A DNA stretch of 20,796 nucleotides from a virus. This document shows positions 1 through 4,452 of the stretch, piece by piece. The notes below the pieces were generated by a model. That model worked only from the letters and a program-made list of their open reading frames with translations. It was not told the origin of the DNA and did not search any database. Numbering within the stretch: position 1 is the stretch's first letter; each line of letters starts with the position of its first letter. The stretch covers positions 1 to 20,796 of IMG/VR virus record IMGVR_UViG_3300035698_004239; one strand, given 5' to 3'. A program made the position numbers and the translations under genes.

Positions 1-120
1 ATACTGAAACACGGTTTTTCAACCGATGACACACTACAGGAATTAATGGCAGACCTTGAGGCATATTATAACGACGGCGCACAATACACGAACAGTATTG
101 TATTTAATGACCGTATGTAA
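1..120 (+). CDS. 3' end of a small hypothetical protein (partial)
   Basis: The frame is open from the first base and stops at TAA 118-120, giving the last 39 residues of a protein that starts outside the window. The visible part is acidic, with several Asp/Glu, and ends FNDRM. No domain can be recognised from so short a tail. It is followed after 45 nt by the next small gene in the same direction. That spacing and the shared leader style suggest it belongs to the same run of small accessory genes. An internal ATG at 46 is in frame but has no good ribosome site, so I treat this as a truncated gene rather than a 24-residue one. Confidence 0.6.
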   Translation: MLKHGFSTDDTLQELMADLEAYYNDGAQYTNSIVFNDRM

Positions 121-130
121 TTTACAGACT

Positions 131-165
131 AACAGCCCACAAGGGCACAACCGAAAGGGGAAAAG
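131..165 (+). promoter_or_regulatory. Leader with small hairpin and ribosome site
   Basis: This short leader contains GCCC(ACAA)GGGC, a 4-bp hairpin at 135-146. It is followed by CAACCGAAAGGGG (148-160), which supplies the ribosome site for the gene at 166. Blocks matching AACAGCC-ACAA and CAACCGAAA-GGGG recur before the gene at 374 (336-367). A similar hairpin, GCCT(GTAA)GGGC, precedes the gene at 1903. The recurrence is seen directly; a regulatory role is inference. Confidence 0.4.
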
Positions 166-336
166 ATGAAATACTTCAGATTAGAATATGCCGACGAATC
201 GTTTGAAATTATAAAGGCAAATGACGCTCTCACGCTAATAAAAGAGCGCGATCTTTGCACCCGTGACCATATAAAAACGAGAATCATCGAGTTGTACGGA
301 GAACAACTAGCAATGGCGATTTCAAACGAAGATTAA
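166..336 (+). CDS. Small hypothetical protein, 56 aa
   Basis: ATG at 166 is preceded by AAGGGGAAAAG, a good Shine-Dalgarno site, and the frame closes at TAA 334-336. The product begins MKYFRLEYADESF and ends AMAISNED. It is charged and probably a small soluble alpha/beta protein, with no Cys cluster, signal peptide or membrane segment. I do not recognise a family. It lies between the partial gene ending at 120 and the 155-aa gene at 374, all co-directional. Support comes from the ribosome site, coding-like composition and tight packing rather than homology. Confidence 0.65.
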   Translation: MKYFRLEYADESFEIIKANDALTLIKERDLCTRDHIKTRIIELYGEQLAMAISNED

Positions 337-373
337 ACAGCCGACAACGCAGTCAACCGAAAAGGGGTACAGC
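336..373 (+). promoter_or_regulatory. Leader resembling the one at 131-165
   Basis: AACAGCCGACAA (336-347) and CAACCGAAAAGGGG (354-367) match the leader at 131-160 closely, but the perfect hairpin is lost here. The AAGGGG part is the ribosome site for the ATG at 374. It overlaps the stop codon of the preceding gene. Confidence 0.35.
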
Positions 374-841
374 ATGAAAAAGGCAACTATGGCGACAGTC
401 AAAAGTTTCATCAGGAAAAACCGGGAGGCGCTCTATATCAAGAACCTTTCAAACTTTGACGGAATGGTTGACTGCGTGATGCCATGCAAAGGAAGGGGAT
501 TTCGGAAAGCAGCAACCCCGCATCAGAACCACTCGAATTGCTTGGGCATCGGCGGCGCATGGTTTGTCGGCTCGTCCAGAGACTACATCGAACGATATGA
601 TGATGAATCGTTTGAGGGTTTTGAAATATCAAACTGTTGCGGAAGTTTCATCCTCGCGATGACGAAGCAGTTTTTGTTTACGCACCGGACACTGCAACAA
701 AATTTTGTCCGGGCAATCACTGCCGTCCTCGTTCAACTCGCAGATCAGAGCACCGATCTGCGGAACGAAGATGCTGTAAAATTCTGTAAGAAGGTAAAGG
801 AAATGAGCGACAATGGTGACGCTGGTTTCCGATACGTTTAA
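374..841 (+). CDS. Hypothetical protein, 155 aa
   Basis: ATG at 374 follows AAGGGG with a 6-nt spacer; the stop is TAA at 839-841. The first half contains several Cys and His residues (VDCVMPCKG, HQNHSNCLGI) and an aromatic/Gly segment, GIGGAWFVGSSRDY. A SNCCGSF element follows. There is no transmembrane helix or signal peptide. The pattern FDGMVDC...GAWFVG.SRDY...F.ISNCCGSF gives me the impression of a conserved phage/bacterial hypothetical family, but I cannot name it or assign a reaction. The C-terminal third (about 100-155) looks helical and charged. It sits in a run of small early-type genes, 14 nt upstream of the next gene. The Cys/His content could bind metal, which is inference only. 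Confidence 0.75.
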   Translation: MKKATMATVKSFIRKNREALYIKNLSNFDGMVDCVMPCKGRGFRKAATPHQNHSNCLGIGGAWFVGSSRDYIERYDDESFEGFEISNCCGSFILAMTKQFLFTHRTLQQNFVRAITAVLVQLADQSTDLRNEDAVKFCKKVKEMSDNGDAGFRYV

Positions 842-855
842 AAAAGGAGATTAAA

Positions 856-1209
856 ATGAGCAAACAAAACTGGAAGCCTATCAATACAAGAGCGTTATTG
901 AACAACCTCAATCTTGTTTTAAAAACTGGGGACATCAACAAATTAAACAAACCGACTTATACGCACATTTCTCTCATGTCGGGGTTTATCGCTCATTATG
1001 ATCTGCATGGGTTCAGGGGTTATTATGAATGCACCAGCGACTTAATCCGTGATTTGGCAAACAGTGCGGATTTCCGAAACCCCGAAAGGGAAATCAGAGA
1101 TCCTTGGTTTGCAAAAGAATATGGCAAAGAATATTGCCAATCAAAAGCAAACTTTTATAATGGGGTTGTTACGCTTATCACTCTTTACAACAGCCAAAAA
1201 GGAGGATGA
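856..1209 (+). CDS. Hypothetical protein, 117 aa
   Basis: The gene starts at ATG 856 behind AAAAAAGGAGATTAAA, a strong ribosome site, and stops at TGA 1207-1209. The product starts MSKQNWKPINTRALL and ends YNSQKGG. It is rich in aromatic residues in the centre (HYDLHGFRGYYE) and lacks membrane segments or a recognisable motif. Family and function are unknown. Its 3' end carries AAAAAGGAGG, the ribosome site of the next gene, whose GTG start begins one base after this stop. Translational coupling is therefore likely. Confidence 0.7.
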   Translation: MSKQNWKPINTRALLNNLNLVLKTGDINKLNKPTYTHISLMSGFIAHYDLHGFRGYYECTSDLIRDLANSADFRNPEREIRDPWFAKEYGKEYCQSKANFYNGVVTLITLYNSQKGG

Positions 1210-1210
1210 T

Positions 1211-1417
1211 GTGGAAAAGAAAATGATCGCAGGGATGAACTACCACGGTGCTGTTTCTATAGAGACACCGTCGATGATAAAAGAGGTGAACAGAATGATT
1301 CGCGCCGCAGCAGAAGAGGGGGAGGCCATAGTGTTCGTCCCGATGGAGTTTGGGGACAAAGTGAGTGGTACTCATTTTATGGTCTACTCTCATGCCAAAA
1401 AGTTGAGGGATTTCTAA
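1211..1417 (+). CDS. Small hypothetical protein, 68 aa, GTG start
   Basis: I chose GTG at 1211 because it lies just downstream of AAAAAGGAGG (about 1196-1205). The frame is open further upstream, but that stretch overlaps the preceding gene and has no ribosome site. ATG 1223 is a weaker alternative. The protein (VEKKMIAGMNYHGAV...) contains a helical segment, IKEVNRMIRAAAEEGE, followed by a beta-like AIVFVPMEFG and ends KKLRDF. No family is recognised. Stop TAA at 1415-1417. Confidence 0.6.
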   Translation: MEKKMIAGMNYHGAVSIETPSMIKEVNRMIRAAAEEGEAIVFVPMEFGDKVSGTHFMVYSHAKKLRDF

Positions 1418-1444
1418 ACGACGTTAAAAAAAAAGGAGGACAGC

Positions 1445-1606
1445 ATGGAGACCGACATGGTACGGTTCCAGACAACAGCCGCTCTTGCAAGAGAGCGTGA
1501 ATTACTTGTCTGTGATACAGAGGGTGCAGCAACTGAAAGGGAATTACAGTTGCTCATGGAGATTGACAACGAGTTGGGGCGTAGACGGGGGGAGTATGTG
1601 CGATAA
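1445..1606 (+). CDS. Small hypothetical protein, 53 aa
   Basis: ATG 1445 follows AAAAAAAAAGGAGGACAGC, one of the strongest ribosome sites in the window, and the frame ends at TAA 1604-1606. The product is almost entirely helical and charged (ALARERELLV, ATERELQLLMEIDNEL, ending RRRGEYVR), compatible with a short coiled coil. No family is recognised. Its last 11 bases overlap the start of the 27-aa membrane peptide that follows. Confidence 0.6.
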   Translation: METDMVRFQTTAALARERELLVCDTEGAATERELQLLMEIDNELGRRRGEYVR

Positions 1607-1679
1607 AATTGGTAAGATATTTTTGGTTGCCGCAGCACTATACTGGATTGCTCACCTAATCGTGTGGGCGATCCGCTAA
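1596..1679 (+). CDS. 27-aa single-pass membrane peptide
   Basis: ATG 1596 lies behind GGGGGGAG (about 1586-1593), inside the end of the previous gene, and the frame stops at TAA 1677-1679. The sequence MCDKIGKIF is followed by a continuous hydrophobic stretch (LVAAALYWIAHLIVWAI) and a terminal Arg. This fits a single transmembrane helix of about 18 residues with a basic N-terminal flank. Such tiny phage membrane proteins can act as antiholins, exclusion factors or modulators of host membrane complexes, but nothing here says which. Support is the ribosome site and the clean hydrophobic profile. Confidence 0.5.
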   Translation: MCDKIGKIFLVAAALYWIAHLIVWAIR

Positions 1680-1696
1680 CTGAAGGGGGGCACAAA

Positions 1697-1867
1697 ATGA
1701 AAATAGAATTAACACGGCGACAAATCCTCGCATTGTTTCTAGCGGCGTCGAGCACCATAGACGATCCGGTGGCGATGGAAAGCACGTTCCTTGAACCTAG
1801 TGGCATTATCAACCTAGAGACTGCCCTAGAAAAGGTAGAGGATATGCTTTATAAAAACAAAAGATAA
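1697..1867 (+). CDS. Small hypothetical protein, 56 aa
   Basis: The frame is open from 1664, but ATG 1697 is the likely start because AGGGGGG (1684-1690) lies 6 nt upstream and the earlier ATG at 1664 has no ribosome site and overlaps the membrane peptide gene. The product (MKIELTRRQILALFLAA...) has an amphipathic N-terminal helix, a Pro-containing middle and a C-terminal helix (LETALEKVEDMLYKNKR). No domain is recognised. Stop TAA at 1865-1867. Confidence 0.6.
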   Translation: MKIELTRRQILALFLAASSTIDDPVAMESTFLEPSGIINLETALEKVEDMLYKNKR

Positions 1868-1902
1868 TCAACGCCTGTAAGGGCATCAGAGAGGACGTTA
1901 AC
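1868..1902 (+). promoter_or_regulatory. Leader with GTAA tetraloop hairpin
   Basis: GCCT(GTAA)GGGC at 1873-1884 can form a 4-bp stem (one U-G pair) closed by a GNRA-type loop. It is followed by AGAGAGGACG as a ribosome site for ATG 1903. It resembles the hairpin leader at 131-165. The fold is simple and its function is unknown. Confidence 0.3.
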
Positions 1903-2103
1903 ATGACAACATATGAGGTTGTGTTCACGGATTACCGTGGAACAGAAGTAGATCGAAAACCAGATATTAAATTTGCCCCGATGAAGCGATGCGCTTGTAA
2001 TAACATGCCGGGGGCACCAAAGGAAAGCGAACGGCTGTGGCACTACGTTCGACCCAGCGGCCAAGAAGGATGGTTCTGTAGCCTCTGTGGAGGTGTCAAA
2101 TGA
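1903..2103 (+). CDS. Small Cys4 (zinc-ribbon-like) protein, 66 aa
   Basis: ATG 1903 is preceded by AGAGAGGACGTTAAC. The protein has an N-terminal beta-like half and four Cys, C30 and C32 (KRCACN) and C59 and C62 (FCSLCGG), which would suit one zinc ion, although the first pair is CxC rather than CxxC. Its stop codon overlaps the ATG of the SprT-like protease (ATGA at 2100-2103), so the two are probably translated together. That linkage and the shared Cys4 character suggest functional association, but no family is recognised. Confidence 0.65.
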   Translation: MTTYEVVFTDYRGTEVDRKPDIKFAPMKRCACNNMPGAPKESERLWHYVRPSGQEGWFCSLCGGVK

Positions 2104-2606
2104 CGATCATTGATGACCTGTGCGAAGAGATCCGTATAAAACATTTTCCCTCGATCCCCAGAGGATCCTATCGCTGGTTCGCGGGAAGCAGCAGGCACAG
2201 TCTGTGGGGACAATTCTGTCCCAATGGAGACAAGTACGTTATCAGGATCAACTCCACGCTGTTAAAGAACCGGAGGGAACTGCGACGAACGATCAAGCAT
2301 GAATTCATCCATGCCGAATTGTGGTCGGAAGGCAAACCGTATATGCATCGGACAGCGCGGGATGCATTTAATAAACGAGCAAGGGAGTTGCGTCTGGGTG
2401 AGGGTGACCGATACACGATTTCAACGGTCAGGTTCTATTGCCCCCACTGTGCAAGGGCCGGGCGATTGACTTTGCTTAAGAGGTTGGGTACAAGGATGCG
2501 TCCTGTCGAATCATATTGCTATTCTTGTGGCAGATTCAGGATGTTCAAGAGTACGAAAAGGCGTCCCAGTACTTTAAAAAAACAAGTAGAGATGGGTAAA
2601 CTCTAA
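2100..2606 (+). CDS. SprT-like zinc metalloprotease
   Basis: The central motif is HEFIH (H67, E68, H71), the HExxH zinc/catalytic signature, preceded by a helix rich in Arg (LLKNRRELRRTIK). His83 (PYMHRTARDAF) is a plausible third zinc ligand. This arrangement is typical of the SprT/Spartan-like family. The C-terminal third carries a zinc ribbon: CPHC at 114-117 and CYSC at 140-143. At 168 residues it has the usual length of compact bacterial and phage SprT-like proteins. Family members are implicated in proteolysis of DNA-bound or crosslinked proteins (Spartan in eukaryotes); the phage substrate is unknown. It overlaps the upstream Cys4 gene by 4 nt, and a second Cys4 gene follows after 20 nt. 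Confidence 0.85.
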   Translation: MTIIDDLCEEIRIKHFPSIPRGSYRWFAGSSRHSLWGQFCPNGDKYVIRINSTLLKNRRELRRTIKHEFIHAELWSEGKPYMHRTARDAFNKRARELRLGEGDRYTISTVRFYCPHCARAGRLTLLKRLGTRMRPVESYCYSCGRFRMFKSTKRRPSTLKKQVEMGKL

Positions 2607-2626
2607 TCTTCAAGGGGGAGGAAGCA

Positions 2627-2821
2627 ATGGAATCTTGTCCAAGGTGCAGAAGCAAGAGACGGTTAAGAAGTCGATTAGATGGTGGGCGCGTTTGTCGTAG
2701 GTGCGGGCAAAGGATCACAAGGGAGGGGGAATTGGTTCCTTCTTTTGATCGTCGTTCATGGGGACTGGAGGATCTAAATGGAAATGAAAGAAGTGGAAAG
2801 TCTAGTGAAGGGGCTGGGTGA
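2627..2821 (+). CDS. Small zinc-ribbon protein, 64 aa
   Basis: ATG 2627 follows AAGGGGGAGGAAGCA. Two CxxC knuckles, C4-C7 (CPRC) and C23-C26 (CRRC), are separated by a basic linker, a classic zinc-ribbon layout seen in nucleic-acid-binding small proteins. The N-terminal half is strongly Arg/Lys rich and could bind DNA or RNA. The C-terminal half is less structured and its coding sequence overlaps the next gene by 44 nt (2778-2821), so the last 15 residues share DNA with that gene. It follows the SprT-like protease by 20 nt. Confidence 0.65.
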   Translation: MESCPRCRSKRRLRSRLDGGRVCRRCGQRITREGELVPSFDRRSWGLEDLNGNERSGKSSEGAG

Positions 2822-3089
2822 AAAAAACGTCCGGCTCATAAACAAGAGTCGAAATCAGTTGGCCAGCCAAATCAAGAGCGCATATTGTTTATGCTATAAG
2901 CGGCCAACGGAAGAGAGCCTGTGTGTTTTGAAAAGTTTTATCCGAACTTTTAGGACGAACCCCTTCCTTGATTGTGCAGTAAAAATTAAAAAGAGTCCCT
3001 TCGGGGACTCTTTTTTTTTGTCTTTAAATCGCCGTAAATATAAAAAAACATTAAAATATTATATAATAATGAGGACAAGTAAGCGTTAG
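2778..3089 (+). CDS. Hypothetical basic protein whose frame runs through a terminator
   Basis: ATG 2778 lies behind GGAGGATCTAA and the frame is open to the TAG at 3087-3089 (103 codons). The first 72 or so residues look coding: a helical, Lys/Arg-rich N-terminus (EVESLVKGLGEKNVR) and a Cys-containing centre (AYCLCYKRP). From about residue 71 the frame passes directly through the terminator hairpin at 2988-3019 and then through AT-rich promoter-like DNA, giving a Phe/Lys/Tyr-rich tail that does not look selected. Either the gene has lost its original stop codon, or most transcripts end before any stop and yield non-stop mRNA. Function is unknown. Confidence 0.45.
   Translation: MEMKEVESLVKGLGEKNVRLINKSRNQLASQIKSAYCLCYKRPTEESLCVLKSFIRTFRTNPFLDCAVKIKKSPFGDSFFLSLNRRKYKKTLKYYIIMRTSKR
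2988..3019 (+). terminator. Rho-independent terminator with TTCG tetraloop
   Basis: The stem AAAAAGAGTCCC pairs with GGGACTCTTTTT around a TTCG loop (3000-3003). The G/C-rich core at 2993-2999 and 3004-3010 is perfect, and a run of nine T follows (3011-3019). This is a textbook intrinsic terminator closing the small-gene operon. It falls inside the open frame of the preceding gene, in front of the tail operon. Confidence 0.9.
3037..3073 (+). promoter_or_regulatory. Candidate promoter for the tail operon
   Basis: Directly after the terminator lies an AT-rich segment with a perfect TATAAT at 3062-3067. Sigma70 spacing would put a -35 near 3039-3044, but no TTGACA-like hexamer is there, so an activator or a phage late promoter type (AT-rich, TATAAAAAAA at 3040-3048) is possible. 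Transcription would start near 3074, about 45-60 nt before the first tail gene. A similar AT-rich block occurs at 7448-7475. Confidence 0.45.
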
Positions 3090-3132
3090 AAAGCGAAGGT
3101 GCGAAATAGGAGTCCCCGTCACAGAATTTCTG

Positions 3133-4029
3133 GTGGAGTTTGTTCTCCGTCAGGGCATCGAAGAAATCAGGAATGATTTGTCTATTCTTGATGAAATCTT
3201 TGAAGGATATAAAGACCCGTATTTAGACGAAACCTACGGTGGAAAATATATCCAAGAGGTCAAAGATTATGTGGGGAAGACTCCGTTTCATATTGTTCAG
3301 GCATGGCCAAGGGAAGACATCCAGACCCCCTGCGTCTCTATCAATGTGATGGGCACTGACGAATTAGCGGGCAAGGATATGCTTGGGGATTATAGCGCGG
3401 TTGAGTCTGAAACTGCGGATCCCTTTATCGTTGTAGATGAGTTCCAACCGACTTCGTACACCGATGGCTATATCGTTTGCCCCTTGGTGACGAGTTTAGA
3501 TTCTGTAAGGCAGGGACAACTTTTCGTAGATAGTGCTGATACCCAGTTTGAAATTCTTGCTGTTATTAATACGGCAACAGAAAAGAAGATCGGTATCGGT
3601 TTAGGACAGACTGTTGACGTAAGTTTAGATGATTGTTTTGTCCGTACACTGGTCGAAGAAACAAGGACGAATGTCCATAGGATCGCTTTGAATGATCGGT
3701 TGGTTCTGGGGATTCATTCCTCACGCGACCCCAAAGAGGTTAAATACTGGTACTACATCCTTCTGTATATTTTGAATAAGAAAAGGGATGTGTTTGAAAG
3801 CAAGGGATACCAAGTCCATTTGACGTCGGCAAGCGACTTCAATCGATTGATTGAAATGATGCCACGGGAATATATTACAAGAATTATTAATGTAACCTTC
3901 CTGACTTGGATGTCTTGGACTGATGGAAGTCAGACGTTGGCCACTGGGGAATCAGACGCGATTCGTGTTGATAAGGACGTAGTCGCGATCCCCGCAAGTT
4001 CTTTGAAGTCGATCATAACAACAGAATAA
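3133..4029 (+). CDS. Putative neck/tail-completion protein (first gene of tail operon)
   Basis: I report the first canonical start, GTG 3133, giving 298 aa, but it has no ribosome site. The frame is open upstream to 3073, and AGGAG at 3108-3112 is ideally placed for a start at GTC 3118, which would add five residues (V/M-TEFL) and is not a normal start codon. The protein is acidic and soluble, without signal or membrane segments. A C-terminal segment, LTSASDFNRLIEMMPREYITRIINVTFLTW, recalls proteins found just before the sheath in large myophages, which cap or join the tail to the neck. The function rests on position and that weak resemblance. Stop TAA at 4027-4029. Confidence 0.6.
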   Translation: MEFVLRQGIEEIRNDLSILDEIFEGYKDPYLDETYGGKYIQEVKDYVGKTPFHIVQAWPREDIQTPCVSINVMGTDELAGKDMLGDYSAVESETADPFIVVDEFQPTSYTDGYIVCPLVTSLDSVRQGQLFVDSADTQFEILAVINTATEKKIGIGLGQTVDVSLDDCFVRTLVEETRTNVHRIALNDRLVLGIHSSRDPKEVKYWYYILLYILNKKRDVFESKGYQVHLTSASDFNRLIEMMPREYITRIINVTFLTWMSWTDGSQTLATGESDAIRVDKDVVAIPASSLKSIITTE

Positions 4030-4045
4030 ATTAAGGAGAAGGATG

Positions 4046-4435
4046 ATGGCAGAAACTTTACAAAAACGTATACAAAATAATTTGGATAGGATTAAAAATA
4101 TCCAAAAAAATACTAAAATGGAAGAGGTAACAAAGGCGAATAAAATTAAAATCTTTAATAAGCGAGTCCTTGATTTAAAGCAAGAACTGGCCGCGACTCA
4201 AACGAAGCCTGTTGCCAAAAAAGAAAAGAAGATTAAAAAATTGAATAAGCCACGCGCTTCAAGGGTGTCGTCTCCGAAGGAGATCGACTTTGAGACGTAT
4301 TTCAGTATCGCCCGCAGAGGGAATAAGAAACTGAAAGCGCATCATATGAAGCCAATGAAAAACTTTTTTGCACAGGCTTTAGGCAAGAATCTTGCTACAA
4401 AAGAGGAATTTGATAAAGTCTTAATGAAATATTAA
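4046..4435 (+). CDS. Small Lys-rich protein upstream of the tail sheath
   Basis: Tandem ATGs occur at 4043 and 4046. The second has the better spacing (7 nt) from AAGGAG at 4033-4038, so I start there (129 aa). The first two thirds are very Lys-rich and helical (KEKKIKKLNKPRA), and the C-terminal third (FETYFSIARRG...FDKVLMKY) looks like a small globular helical domain. No family is recognised. It lies 16 nt after the putative neck gene and 17 nt before the sheath gene, so it is probably expressed with the tail. It could be an assembly factor or minor virion component; this is inferred from position only. Confidence 0.6.
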   Translation: MAETLQKRIQNNLDRIKNIQKNTKMEEVTKANKIKIFNKRVLDLKQELAATQTKPVAKKEKKIKKLNKPRASRVSSPKEIDFETYFSIARRGNKKLKAHHMKPMKNFFAQALGKNLATKEEFDKVLMKY

Positions 4436-4452
4436 GAAAGGAGATTTTAATA

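Noticed and set aside
1049-1210. Upstream extension of the 68-aa gene to ATG 1049
   Set aside because: It overlaps the 117-aa gene over most of its 3' half and has no ribosome site; GTG 1211 directly follows AAAAAGGAGG.
3099-3179. Possible 26-codon leader peptide starting at GTG 3099 in front of the first tail gene
   Set aside because: Weak ribosome site and Arg/Ser-rich composition without attenuation features; more likely a chance frame.
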